Below, piece after piece: positions 16,358 to 25,155 of a DNA stretch of 64,000 bases. The stretch spans positions 2,666,001 through 2,730,000 of the forward strand of contig NZ_CP117877.1 in NCBI RefSeq assembly GCF_028736115.1, read 5' to 3'. Position numbers and translations under genes: made by a program. A model generated the notes under the pieces. It worked only from the letters and a program-made list of their open reading frames with translations, was not told where the DNA came from and did not search any database. This DNA is from Mucilaginibacter sp. KACC 22063. GTDB taxonomy: Bacteria; Bacteroidota; Bacteroidia; Sphingobacteriales; Sphingobacteriaceae. Numbering within the stretch: position 1 is the first letter of the stretch; each line of letters opens with the position of its first letter.

Positions 16358-17479
16358 TTAAATTACAGATAAAGCATTTGATAAATCTTCAATTAGATCA
16401 TCAATATGCTCTAATCCTACAGATACCCTAAGCAGATTTTTAGGCGTTTTGGTGTCAGGCCCCTCAACAAGCGCACGATGCTCAATCAGGCTTTCTACAC
16501 CACCTAAGCTGGTAGCCTGTGTAAATAACTTTACTGCATTAATTACCTTGGCGGTATCATTAACGTCGCCTTTTACCAGGAACGAAAGCATTCCACCGAA
16601 AGACAGCATCTGTTTTTGGGCTAATTCATGCTGAGGATGGCTTTCCAGTCCAGGATACATTACGCTTTCCACTTTAGCGTGGCTTTCTAAAAACTGGGCT
16701 AATAGATGAGCATTGTGTACGTGTCCGCGCATGCGGTAGGGCAGCGTTTTGATACTTCTGGTAAGCCAGTAACAATCCATCGGCGAAGGAATTGCACCGC
16801 CCATTTCCTGTACCTGGCGGATACGTTCCCACCACTCATCTGTTTTAGAGGTGATTAACACACCGCCTGTAAGGTCGCTATGGCCGCCAAAATACTTAGT
16901 GGTAGAGTGCATTACCAAATCAGCACCAAGCGTTAATGGCAACTGGCAAATTGGCGTAGCAAAGGTATTGTCGCAAACTACCTTAATATTATGCTCATGT
17001 GCAATTTGTACAAGGCTGCCAATGTCGCTTACTTTAAGCAATGGGTTCGATGGTGTTTCTATCCATATCAACCCTGTATTGTGTTTGATGGTCTGCTTTA
17101 CCAGTTCCAGGTTGGTTTCGTCAATAAAATCAAATTCAAGTATACCGGCAAAAAGTGTCTTAAGCTGATTACGCAACCCGTGGTACATATCGTCAGGTGC
17201 GATGATGTGTGTGCCTGTCTTAAGCGACTGAAATACAGCCATACCGGCAGCATTACCTGATGAAAATGCAGCAGCATCTATTCCCTGTTCAAGCTTGGCA
17301 AGCACATTCTCTAACGCAGAGCGGTTTGGGTTTTTTGCCCTGCCATAAATATAACCTTTGGGATACTCACCGTTAGCATCGCGCTCAAAAGTTGATGACA
17401 GTACTATCGGTTGTATTACGGCGCGGGTACCTTCGTCGGTATGGTTGCCTGCGTGTATGGCTATAGTTTCGGTATGCAT
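16358..17479 (-). CDS. cystathionine gamma-synthase / gamma-lyase-type PLP enzyme
   Basis: A 373-residue trans-sulfuration enzyme of the Cys/Met metabolism PLP family. The PLP lysine is K195 in HSTTKYFGGHSD. The substrate loop RAKNPNRSALE (47-57) and the C-terminal LLRVSVGLEHIDDLIEDL are typical. Members either join cysteine to activated homoserine (MetB) or split cystathionine to cysteine (CGL), and sequence inspection alone does not separate these. With metX and metY next door, a route for methionine-cysteine interconversion is likely. It lies upstream of the riboswitch-controlled unit on the same strand but has its own divergent promoter region with the lipoprotein gene. No terminator was seen between its stop and the metY leader promoter. 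Confidence 0.88.
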   Translation of the reverse strand: MHTETIAIHAGNHTDEGTRAVIQPIVLSSTFERDANGEYPKGYIYGRAKNPNRSALENVLAKLEQGIDAAAFSSGNAAGMAVFQSLKTGTHIIAPDDMYHGLRNQLKTLFAGILEFDFIDETNLELVKQTIKHNTGLIWIETPSNPLLKVSDIGSLVQIAHEHNIKVVCDNTFATPICQLPLTLGADLVMHSTTKYFGGHSDLTGGVLITSKTDEWWERIRQVQEMGGAIPSPMDCYWLTRSIKTLPYRMRGHVHNAHLLAQFLESHAKVESVMYPGLESHPQHELAQKQMLSFGGMLSFLVKGDVNDTAKVINAVKLFTQATSLGGVESLIEHRALVEGPDTKTPKNLLRVSVGLEHIDDLIEDLSNALSVI

Positions 17480-17570
17480 AAAGGCAAATTAAATAACATT
17501 TTTTGATGATGCAGTGTAGCATTTGTAAATATATCGCCGTAATGTTATTGAACTCTAAACTAAAACGATC

Positions 17571-18089
17571 ATGAAAAAAACTTTACTACTTGTTTTCTCC
17601 ATATGCCTTTTGCTATCCTGCAAAAAAGATGATATCAGCAATAAAGACAAATTTGAGCGCAGCGAAGAGAAGTTTTTAGATTTTAAAAAGATGACCGGCA
17701 ACTCATATACCTATATTGTTACAAGCGGCTCGGTGTTTGGACCTTCAAGTGAAACTGTAGTAGCTGTTTTAGATGGCAAAGTTTTAAACAGGCATTATAA
17801 AGCTTACGAGATGAATAGCCAACATCAAAATGTATTATTTGGAGAATGGGATGAAAACGCCGCAGACATAGGTTCACATACCGAAGGGTGGCAGGCCGTT
17901 ACGTTAGATTACATCTACCATAAAGCTAAAACAGAATGGCTTAAAGCAGATAAAAAATCTAATGATATTTATTTTGAAACTGACGCCAATGGTTTGATAT
18001 CCAGCTGCGGATACGTGCCTAAAGGTTGCCAGGATGATTGCTTTAATGGCGTTACTATAAAATCAATAAACGTACTTCTTAAAAACTAA
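17571..18089 (+). CDS. hypothetical lipoprotein
   Basis: A 172-residue protein with a lipoprotein signal peptide: Lys-Lys start, hydrophobic core LLLVFSICLL, and lipobox LLSC with C17 as the lipidated residue, followed by KKDD. The mature part contains two tryptophan-bearing segments and a terminal Cys pair region (SSCGYVPKGCQDDC) with three cysteines that could form disulfides in the periplasm. I recognise no family. It stands alone between the divergent cystathionine enzyme gene and mqnE. Surface or periplasmic location is all that can be said. Confidence 0.7.
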   Translation: MKKTLLLVFSICLLLSCKKDDISNKDKFERSEEKFLDFKKMTGNSYTYIVTSGSVFGPSSETVVAVLDGKVLNRHYKAYEMNSQHQNVLFGEWDENAADIGSHTEGWQAVTLDYIYHKAKTEWLKADKKSNDIYFETDANGLISSCGYVPKGCQDDCFNGVTIKSINVLLKN

Positions 18090-18140
18090 CATCTTAATTT
18101 TTGTTACATCCGGGTGATACACCTTAGCGCCAATTATTGC

Positions 18141-18148
18141 TACTTTTG
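18141..18148 (+). promoter_or_regulatory. putative -7 element for mqnE
   Basis: TACTTTTG matches the Bacteroidota TAnnTTTG element 19 bp before the ATG at 18167. This placement argues against a longer reading frame starting at 18137. No clear -33 TTG was found at the expected distance. Confidence 0.45.
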
Positions 18149-18166
18149 CCACAAAAAAGTGATTTA

Positions 18167-19360
18167 ATGGACGCTGAAGAACAATTACAGGTATTATTAA
18201 ATGACGACCGCCTACCAGACGATCTTAAACATATAGCCGAAAAAGTTTCTCGTAACCAACGCATTAGCTTTGACGAAGGTGTAACGCTTTACGAAAAAGG
18301 TGAGCTTGGTTATCTTGGTGTTTTAGCCAACTACATCCGCCAGCAACGCCACGGCGATAAAACATATTTTAACCGCAATTTCCATATCGAACCCACAAAC
18401 CTGTGTGTTTACGATTGTAAATTCTGCTCTTATTCGAGGTTGATTAAACAGCGTTCGGAGGGTTGGGAGTATACTATGGAAGAGATGCTGGACATCATCA
18501 AGAAATATGATAATGAGCCGGTTACCGAAGTACACATTGTTGGTGGGGTATTGCCACAATACGACTTGCCTTTCTATACGCAGCTATTCAGCAGCATAAA
18601 GGCACACCGCCCCGAACTGCATGTAAAAGCGCTTACCCCGGTCGAATATCATTACATTTTCAAAAAAGCCAAGGTTGATTATGCAACCGGTATGGCCATG
18701 ATGAAAGAAGCTGGTTTGGAATCGATGCCGGGTGGTGGCGCAGAAATATTTCACCCCGAGGTGCGCGACCTGATTGCCAAAGATAAATGTACTGCCGACC
18801 AATGGCTGGATATTCACCGGGAATGGCACAAGCTGGGCATGCGTTCAAATGCTACCATGCTTTATGGGCATATCGAGAAATTCCATCATCGTGTTGACCA
18901 CATGGAGCGCCTTCGCCAGTTACAAGATGAAACCAGCGGCTTCCAGACGTTTATTCCGCTGAAGTTCCGTAACAAAGACAATCAAATGTCTGATGTGGCA
19001 GAATCAACCGTTGTTGAAGATTTGCGCAATTATGCAATTGCCCGTATATATCTGGATAACTTCGATCACATTAAAGCTTACTGGGCGATGATCAGCCGTA
19101 CTACGGCGCAATTGTCGCTGAATTTTGGTGTGGATGATATTGACGGTACACTTGATGATACCACTAAGATTTATTCAATGGCAGGCGCTGAAGAGCAAAC
19201 ACCAGCCATGAGTACCAAAGAGCTTGTTGAACTTATCAAAAATGCAGGCCGCCAGCCAATTGAACGTGATACGCTTTATAACGTGGTGACCGACTACACT
19301 GATTACGAGTTTCCGCAAGAAGCAAAACCACAATTTTACCGTTTACCTGTTGTCAACTAA
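18167..19360 (+). CDS. mqnE: aminodeoxyfutalosine synthase (radical SAM)
   Basis: Joins 3-enolpyruvyl-benzoate and SAM-derived adenosine in the futalosine route to menaquinone. The 397-residue product has the radical-SAM cluster motif CX3CX2C (C80, C84, C87, in LCVYDCKFCSYS). MqnE signatures SMPGGGAEIF, SNATMLYGHIE and LQDETSGFQTFIPL follow, with LNFGVDDIDGT near the C-terminus. The start at 18167 is chosen because an in-frame TTG at 18137 lies upstream of the apparent promoter element. It is co-directional with the phosphatase gene (15 bp gap) and mqnA (6 bp further), a compact operon. MqnC is the main alternative family, but SNATMLYGHIE fits MqnE better. Confidence 0.92.
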   Translation: MDAEEQLQVLLNDDRLPDDLKHIAEKVSRNQRISFDEGVTLYEKGELGYLGVLANYIRQQRHGDKTYFNRNFHIEPTNLCVYDCKFCSYSRLIKQRSEGWEYTMEEMLDIIKKYDNEPVTEVHIVGGVLPQYDLPFYTQLFSSIKAHRPELHVKALTPVEYHYIFKKAKVDYATGMAMMKEAGLESMPGGGAEIFHPEVRDLIAKDKCTADQWLDIHREWHKLGMRSNATMLYGHIEKFHHRVDHMERLRQLQDETSGFQTFIPLKFRNKDNQMSDVAESTVVEDLRNYAIARIYLDNFDHIKAYWAMISRTTAQLSLNFGVDDIDGTLDDTTKIYSMAGAEEQTPAMSTKELVELIKNAGRQPIERDTLYNVVTDYTDYEFPQEAKPQFYRLPVVN

Positions 19361-19375
19361 TAGCAAAACCAACTG

Positions 19376-19996
19376 ATGATCATTAAAACATTATACATTG
19401 TACGCCATGGGCAAACCGATTTAAACAAACAAGGCATTGTTCAGGGGCGTGGAATGGATACTGATTTAAATGAAGAAGGACGCAGGCAGGCACAACTTTT
19501 TTACCGATCATACGGTTATATCGATTTTGATAAGATCTATATTTCTACACTGAAACGTACACAACAAAGCATTCAGCCGTTTATAGATAAAGGTATTCCG
19601 TTTGAAAAATTGCCCGGTCTTGATGAGTTGGCCTGGGGCATACATGAAGGACAGCCGAGCACACCCGAAACTAAAGCCGCTTTTTTGCACCTGATGCGAG
19701 AATGGACACGCGGTAACCTGGACGAAAAGTTTGAAAATGGTGAAAGCCCTAACGAGGTGCAAGCTCGCCAGAAAGAAGCTTTAGATCATATCATGAGCAA
19801 GCCGGAAGAAAAAACCGTGCTTGTTTGTATGCATGGCCGTGCCATGCGCCTGCTGCTTTGCTTGCTCACAGAGCAGCCATTAACTAAAATGGAAAGCTTC
19901 CCGCATCAAAACCTGGTTTTGTATAAAGTGACTTACAACGGCGAAAAATTTGAGATCGCCGATTTTAACAATTCTATCCATTTACAATATTCCTGA
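19376..19996 (+). CDS. histidine phosphatase family protein (phosphoglycerate mutase-like)
   Basis: A 206-residue phosphohydrolase of the histidine phosphatase superfamily branch 1. The phospho-histidine lies in VRHGQTD (R10, H11); supporting residues are R61 in LKRTQQS, E84 in LDELAWG and the second histidine H153 in CMHGRAMR. The substrate cannot be read from sequence. Its position between mqnE and mqnA, with gaps of 15 and 5 bp, suggests a role tied to menaquinone synthesis or to removal of a phosphorylated by-product. Co-transcription without metabolic linkage is also possible. Confidence 0.88.
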   Translation: MIIKTLYIVRHGQTDLNKQGIVQGRGMDTDLNEEGRRQAQLFYRSYGYIDFDKIYISTLKRTQQSIQPFIDKGIPFEKLPGLDELAWGIHEGQPSTPETKAAFLHLMREWTRGNLDEKFENGESPNEVQARQKEALDHIMSKPEEKTVLVCMHGRAMRLLLCLLTEQPLTKMESFPHQNLVLYKVTYNGEKFEIADFNNSIHLQYS

Positions 19997-20001
19997 CTGT
20001 T

Positions 20002-20745
20002 TTGAATAAAATACGTATATCGGCTGTTAGTTATACTAACACCAAACCCTTTCTATACGGTATAGAACATACCGACATTATTAATAAAATTGATCTGAGC
20101 CTTGACATTCCTTCAGATTGTGCTCAGAAACTGATAGATGACAAGGCAGACATCGGCCTTATACCTGTAGCCGCAGCATTAAACTTGCCTGATTGGCATA
20201 TTGTATCCAACTATTGCATTGGCGCCGTTGGTCCGGTTGATTCTGTGTTCATTTTCAGCAACTGCGACATTAATGATGTAAAGAACATTCAGCTTGATCC
20301 GGAGTCGCGCTCCTCAAATAACCTGGCAAAGGTACTGATGAAAAATCACTGGAAAATTAGCCCTAACCAAATTGTTAATGCACCTGACTATGCCGCTTGC
20401 GCCGAGCCGGACACAGCTTTTGTACAAATAGGCGACCGTACCTTTGGCAAAAAGAAAAAGTTTCCGTTTGTGTATGACCTTGCCGAAGAATGGCAAAAAA
20501 TGACCGGCCTGCCTTTTACCTTTGCAGCATGGATAGCCAATAAGCCAATTCCACAGGAATTTATAGATGAGTTTAACGAGTCATTACAATACGGGCTGGA
20601 TCACCGCGAAGACTTGTTTAAGGAACTACCTATGCGAGACGATTTTGATATCAAAGATTATCTTACCAATAAAATAGATTTCCCGCTGACTGATGCCAAA
20701 AAACAAGCTTTATACTTGTTTTTAGATTACATCAGAGCACTATAA
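20002..20745 (+). CDS. mqnA: chorismate dehydratase (menaquinone, futalosine route)
   Basis: Removes water from chorismate to give 3-enolpyruvyl-benzoate, the first futalosine-pathway step. The 247-residue product has a periplasmic-binding-protein fold and the family N-terminus RISAVSYTNTKPFLYGIE, with DIGLIPVAAAL (about 51-61) and SRSSNNLAKVLM. The start is a TTG at 20002, 5 bp after the phosphatase stop, so translational coupling is likely. Being last in the operon with mqnE makes the assignment strong. MqnB, MqnC and MqnD are not in the window. Confidence 0.93.
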   Translation: MNKIRISAVSYTNTKPFLYGIEHTDIINKIDLSLDIPSDCAQKLIDDKADIGLIPVAAALNLPDWHIVSNYCIGAVGPVDSVFIFSNCDINDVKNIQLDPESRSSNNLAKVLMKNHWKISPNQIVNAPDYAACAEPDTAFVQIGDRTFGKKKKFPFVYDLAEEWQKMTGLPFTFAAWIANKPIPQEFIDEFNESLQYGLDHREDLFKELPMRDDFDIKDYLTNKIDFPLTDAKKQALYLFLDYIRAL

Positions 20746-20774
20746 TTAATACTAAGTAGTTCTTCTTACGCCTT

Positions 20775-20980
20775 GTCATGCTGAGCATGTCGAAGCATGT
20801 ATTATTTCATTCCCGTCATCCTGAACATGTCACCCAGAGCTTTGTCGAAGGGTTGTTTCAGTATCCCATAGGACAAACACATACTACCTTATGGGATGCC
20901 GAAACAAGTTCGGCATGACCAATTGAGAGGATGATAAATATCATGCTCGTCGAAGGGTTGTTTCAGTATCCCATAGGACA
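20775..20980. repeat. REP-like repeat array (family B) between mqnA and the SDR gene
   Basis: The 347-bp gap holds several GTCATGCTGA/GTCATCCTGAACATGTC units in direct and inverted orientation (near 20775, 20815 and, inverted, 20889-20919). It also contains a 32-bp exact direct repeat (20844-20875 and 20949-20980) reading GTCGAAGGGTTGTTTC and onward. Related palindromes occur at 33037 and 40205. No gene or convincing ORF was found here. Confidence 0.8.
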
Positions 20981-21092
20981 TGGGCATGCATGCGTGTCAA
21001 GCGTTAATAATCCATTCACTATTTTAAATTCTCAAAAACATAACCACCTGCTTTTGTATTGCTTAAAGTAGATTTAAAACAACAATCTATCT

Positions 21093-21899
21093 ATGAGTAC
21101 AGCAAAACTAAACGGACAAATTGCACTTGTAACAGGCGGCGATAGTGGTATTGGCAAGGGTGTGGCATTGGCACTGGCCGAAGCTGGTGCTAAAGTGGTG
21201 GTAAACTACGCACATCATGCCGAAGCAGCCGAAGAAGTAGTTAAGCATATTACAGATGCAGGCGGCGAGGCGTTCTCCTGCAAGGCAGATGTAAGCCAGG
21301 AAGCCCAAGTACAAGCTATGTTCAAGGAAGTATTTAAGCAATATGGCACTATCGACATTCTGGTAAACAATGCAGGCTTACAAAAGGACGCAAAGTTTGT
21401 TGACATGACCCTTGATGAATGGAATACGGTTATCGGTATTAACCTAACCGGGCAGTTCCTGTGCGCCCGTGAAGCTGCTAAAGAATTTATCCGTAGGGGA
21501 GTTGATGATACGCGTAGCCGTGCAGCCGGAAAGATAATTTGTATGAGTAGTGTGCACGAGGTTATTCCATGGGGAGGGCATGTAAATTATGCTTCAAGTA
21601 AAGGCGGTATAATGATGTTAATGAAAAGCATGGCACAAGAACTTGCCCCGCATAAGATACGTGTAGTGGCAATTGGTCCGGGTGCTATACAAACACCAAT
21701 TAACAAAGAGGCCTGGGAAACCCCTGAAGCGCTTAATAAACTACTTACGCTTATACCATACAATAGAATTGGCCAGCCCGAAGACATTGGTAAACTGGCG
21801 GCCTGGTTAGCATCAGATGATGCAGATTATATCACAGGGACTACCATTTTCAGCGATGGTGGCATGACCTTGTACCCGGGCTTTGCAGACAACGGTTGA
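21093..21899 (+). CDS. short-chain dehydrogenase/reductase (glucose 1-dehydrogenase-like)
   Basis: A 268-residue classical SDR. The cofactor motif TGGDSGIG is at 14-21, NNAG at 92-95, and the catalytic residues are S152/S153, Y166 and K170 (YASSK). The C-terminal TTIFSDGGMTLYPGF is typical of glucose 1-dehydrogenase and 3-oxoacyl-reductase-like members. The residue after beta-2 is not an acidic NAD selector (VVVNYAHH), which would fit NADP use. It is monocistronic, between a repeat array and a strong terminator. Substrate annotation from sequence is only suggestive. Confidence 0.88.
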   Translation: MSTAKLNGQIALVTGGDSGIGKGVALALAEAGAKVVVNYAHHAEAAEEVVKHITDAGGEAFSCKADVSQEAQVQAMFKEVFKQYGTIDILVNNAGLQKDAKFVDMTLDEWNTVIGINLTGQFLCAREAAKEFIRRGVDDTRSRAAGKIICMSSVHEVIPWGGHVNYASSKGGIMMLMKSMAQELAPHKIRVVAIGPGAIQTPINKEAWETPEALNKLLTLIPYNRIGQPEDIGKLAAWLASDDADYITGTTIFSDGGMTLYPGFADNG

Positions 21900-21909
21900 T
21901 ACTATTTTT

Positions 21910-21942
21910 TAGCCAAAGTTAAGCGTTACTTAACTTTGGCTA
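21910..21942 (+). terminator. intrinsic terminator after the SDR gene
   Basis: A 14-bp perfect stem (21910-21923 with 21929-21942) has loop CGTTA and is followed by a T-rich tract, 11 bp after the stop codon. Confidence 0.9.
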
Positions 21943-22028
21943 CTTTTATTTCATTCAACACTAATATAACCCAGCCTTATACAACATATGCTACAATATG
22001 GTAACTTCATGCCGCAGTTACATATTAA

Positions 22029-23354
22029 ATGGAAGCAAAAAACAACCCTAAAACCATTCGCGCCTGGGCTATGTTCGACTGGGCAAACTCTTCTTACAAC
22101 TTAGTTATCACGTCAACAATTTTTCCGGCCTATTTTACAGCCATTACATCCACAAAAGAAAACGGAGATGAGGTCGTATTTTTTGGCCACCGGTTCATCA
22201 ACACTGCGTTATCAAACTATGTGCTTGCGGCAGCTTATATGCTTATCGTTTTGCTTTTGCCTATACTTACTTCAATAGCCGATTATAAGGGTACCAAAAA
22301 AAATTACATGCAGTTTTTTACCCTGATGGGCGGCTTAGCCTGTTGCGGCTTATATTTTTTTAAACTGAGTACGCTTGAATTCGGCATGATCTGCTTTGCA
22401 ATTGCAGCAATTGGCTATTGCGGTGGTTTTGTTTTTTATAACTCTTACCTGCCGCAAATTGCAACCATTGACCAACAGGACGCCGTAAGTGCGAAGGGGT
22501 TTACATATGGCTATATAGGTAGTGTTATATTGCAGGTCATTTGCTTTTTGTTTGTATTGTCGCCAAAAACATTCGGCATTACAGATGCTACTTTTCCGGC
22601 GCGCCTGTCGTTTCTATTAGTAGGAATATGGTGGATAGGGTTTGCACAAATTCCGTTTGCACGCTTACCTAAAGGGCAGCCAAACGCGGCTGTATCACAA
22701 AACTACAATGTGATCAGCGGCGGATTCAAAGAGTTAGGCCGTGTATGGCGCAAGGTGAAAGAAATGCCACTGTTAAAGCGTTATTTGCCGGCTTTCTTCT
22801 TTTATTCAATGGGGGTACAAACCATTATGCTGGTTGCAGCAAACTTTGGCGCTAAAGAATTGAAACTACCACAAGAAAGTTTGATCGGTGTCATACTGGT
22901 AATCCAACTGGTAGCCATTGGCGGTGCAACGCTGATGTCGCGCTTATCAGAAAAGTATGGTAACGTTAAAGTACTAATTGCCGTGGTATTTGTGTGGATT
23001 GGGGTTTGCGTAGCGGCCTATCTTACAACAAGCGCTCTTCAATTTTACATACTGGCCGTGGTAGTAGGCATGGTCATGGGCGGAATACAATCGCTGTCAA
23101 GGTCCACTTATTCCAAGTTTCTTCCTCAGAATATTACAGACACCGCATCTTACTTCAGCTTTTTTGATGTTACTGAAAAACTGGCAATAGTAATTGGTTT
23201 ATTTTGCTTTGGTTTTGTTGAATCATTAACCCACAGTATGCGAAATTCTGCCTTGATATTAGCAGTTTTCTTCATCATTGGCTTAATCCTGTTATTTGTA
23301 TTGCTTTCTGTTGAACGAAAAATTAATAAAAATTCGGAAATTAGCCGTTTATAA
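22029..23354 (+). CDS. MFS transporter of the UMF1/Atg22 type
   Basis: A 441-residue inner-membrane carrier with about twelve hydrophobic helices. The N-terminus RAWAMFDWANSSYNLVI is the hallmark of the Atg22/UMF1 branch, whose yeast member exports amino acids from the vacuole. The bacterial substrates are mostly unknown. GGIQSLSRSTYSKFLP in the second half is also conserved in this branch. It lies 15 bp upstream of the Fe-S protein gene on the same strand, so the two may be co-transcribed. The family is firm, the substrate is not. Confidence 0.9.
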   Translation: MEAKNNPKTIRAWAMFDWANSSYNLVITSTIFPAYFTAITSTKENGDEVVFFGHRFINTALSNYVLAAAYMLIVLLLPILTSIADYKGTKKNYMQFFTLMGGLACCGLYFFKLSTLEFGMICFAIAAIGYCGGFVFYNSYLPQIATIDQQDAVSAKGFTYGYIGSVILQVICFLFVLSPKTFGITDATFPARLSFLLVGIWWIGFAQIPFARLPKGQPNAAVSQNYNVISGGFKELGRVWRKVKEMPLLKRYLPAFFFYSMGVQTIMLVAANFGAKELKLPQESLIGVILVIQLVAIGGATLMSRLSEKYGNVKVLIAVVFVWIGVCVAAYLTTSALQFYILAVVVGMVMGGIQSLSRSTYSKFLPQNITDTASYFSFFDVTEKLAIVIGLFCFGFVESLTHSMRNSALILAVFFIIGLILLFVLLSVERKINKNSEISRL

Positions 23355-23369
23355 CATTTACCCAAAAAG

Positions 23370-24098
23370 ATGAAGGTCGAGCTGTTTATTCCGTGTTTTG
23401 TTGATCAGATATACCCAGAAACTGCTTTTAATACTGTAAAGGTGCTTGAAAAAGCAGGTTGTGAAGTGGTTTATAATACCAATCAAACATGCTGCGGCCA
23501 ACCTGCCTTTAATGCCGGTTTTTGGGATGATGCCAAAGCAATAGGCAGCAAGTTTCTGAATGATTTCTCTGATAATGGCGTAATTGTTTCACCATCAGCC
23601 TCATGTACAGGCATGGTGCGCAACTATTACGGCGATCTTTTCACCAATACCACTGCGCATAATAAATGCCGGGCTATACAGGGCAATATTTATGAACTGT
23701 CAGACTTCCTGGTAAACATACTTCAATTCGATTATTTTGGTGCCGAACTGGAAGGCAGAGCGGTTTATCATGATAGTTGCAGCGGTTTGCGCGAGTGCAA
23801 AATTAAAGAAGAACCACGCCAGCTTCTAAGCAAGGTATTAGGATTGGAACTATTGAATATGCCGGATAACGAAACCTGCTGCGGTTTTGGAGGCACATTT
23901 TCAGTAAAGTTTGATGCGATATCCAGCGCAATGGCACAGCAAAAAGTTGATCACGCCATGGATATGAATGCTGACTACATCATCTCTACAGATGCTTCAT
24001 GTCTTATGCACCTGCAAGGCTATATCGATAAACAACAATTACCCATTAAAACCCTTCACCTTGCTGATGTACTTGCCGGTGGGTGGGGCAATGTTTAA
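23370..24098 (+). CDS. CCG-domain (Fe-S)-binding protein, LutA/YkgE-like
   Basis: A 242-residue protein with two cysteine-rich CCG domains: CCGQPAFNAG (about 42-51) with SASCTG, and CCGFGGTFSVK (about 171-181) with DSCSGLRE and DASCLMH. These bind iron-sulfur clusters in LutA, GlcF and heterodisulfide-reductase subunits. In LutABC the protein helps oxidise L-lactate. Here lutB and lutC are absent from the neighbourhood, and the partner upstream is an MFS carrier, so lactate oxidation is possible but unproven. All the expected cysteines are present. Confidence 0.87.
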   Translation: MKVELFIPCFVDQIYPETAFNTVKVLEKAGCEVVYNTNQTCCGQPAFNAGFWDDAKAIGSKFLNDFSDNGVIVSPSASCTGMVRNYYGDLFTNTTAHNKCRAIQGNIYELSDFLVNILQFDYFGAELEGRAVYHDSCSGLRECKIKEEPRQLLSKVLGLELLNMPDNETCCGFGGTFSVKFDAISSAMAQQKVDHAMDMNADYIISTDASCLMHLQGYIDKQQLPIKTLHLADVLAGGWGNV

Positions 24099-24170
24099 TC
24101 ATCCGTAATACGGCCTTTTCTTGTCTTTATAAATAGTTTGTAATTTAGGCTAACAACCTATACCACAACT

Positions 24171-24869
24171 ATGGCAACCGACCTTGCATTACTCATCGAT
24201 TATTACGAAGCAGAAAAAAAATCGATTGAGGAAATGATCAAAGATAATCTGGTGTATGAAAATTATTTTGATACCTATCAAAATAAGATTGCCTTAAATC
24301 TGATTTACCAGGAATTGGAAGTACTTCACAGGCTCCGTGACCCTAATTATGTTCAGAAAAAAGATCTACGATTTAACCTCACTACCCGACAACGTTTAGT
24401 AGAAAGTATTGAACAAAACCATAGTCATGAATCCTCCTATTTACAAAACCTTGTAAAAGAGTACAGGGCTGATGAACAACAGCTAAACCAACTCGAAAAT
24501 ACCATTCCATTTTTTATAGATGACCAACAATTGGATGATGCCATATTTGATCTGATTGAAGAAAAAATCCGGTCATTTAAGTTGTATATTGATTTTGACA
24601 ATAACATATATTTTCAGTTTGGTGCGAGTGAAGACCATCTTAAAATAAGCCTTGACCTTAACAAGATAACAGGCCATACCATATACAGAGTTTATCAAAA
24701 CAAACTATTGAAGTATGGCTTTAAAATAAATTCTGAATCAGCGACTTATACTTTCAATATTTCCACATTAAAAGACGCTATTTCTATAAAAGAATTACTA
24801 TCCAGAACAATATACGGGCTTTTTAATCTCGACGAAGCAAGATCTTATTTAGTTATCAAATTAGCCTGA
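24171..24869 (+). CDS. hypothetical protein, helical N-terminus
   Basis: A 232-residue protein I do not recognise. The N-terminal 120 residues are strongly charged and predicted helical by composition (EAEKKSIEEMIK, KEYRADEQQLNQLENTI), while the C-terminal half alternates hydrophobic and polar residues as in beta strands. There is no signal peptide or membrane segment. A small gene follows after about 30 bp. The body is more AT-rich than its neighbours, which may point to fast evolution or a later acquisition. Confidence 0.6.
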   Translation: MATDLALLIDYYEAEKKSIEEMIKDNLVYENYFDTYQNKIALNLIYQELEVLHRLRDPNYVQKKDLRFNLTTRQRLVESIEQNHSHESSYLQNLVKEYRADEQQLNQLENTIPFFIDDQQLDDAIFDLIEEKIRSFKLYIDFDNNIYFQFGASEDHLKISLDLNKITGHTIYRVYQNKLLKYGFKINSESATYTFNISTLKDAISIKELLSRTIYGLFNLDEARSYLVIKLA

Positions 24870-24900
24870 TAATGGCAAAGGGTTTGCTGTGTTTTTAGTC

Positions 24901-25149
24901 ATGCACAATAAACCAGCAATGACGAAATATGGCAATCCCGGACACGAGTCTGGAGTGATAGCTTACAGCTTTACCAAAACCGGTATTATTGTGCTATTTA
25001 AAAAAGGCGATTATTATCTGTATGATAATGAATCGCCCGGAGAAGTTCATGTAAAAAGAATGAAAGCACTTGCCCAAAAGGGCAGTGGGTTAAGTACTTA
25101 TATCAGCCAGCATGTACATAATTCATACAAACAAAAGTGGCATCAGTAG
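24901..25149 (+). CDS. small protein, possibly KTSC-domain-like
   Basis: An 82-residue protein from the ATG at 24901. A GTG at 24889 or an ATG at 24919 are alternative starts. The pattern ...ITVLFKKGDYYLYDNE...-G-x-x-x-x-x-ISQHVHNSY resembles KTSC domains, which have a beta hairpin (V-x-F-x-x-G-x-x-Y-x-Y) and a helix ending I...Y. KTSC domains are of unknown function and sometimes accompany nucleic-acid-binding proteins. It ends 7 bp before the convergent GH15 gene. Confidence 0.5.
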   Translation: MHNKPAMTKYGNPGHESGVIAYSFTKTGIIVLFKKGDYYLYDNESPGEVHVKRMKALAQKGSGLSTYISQHVHNSYKQKWHQ

Positions 25150-25155
25150 CCTCTT

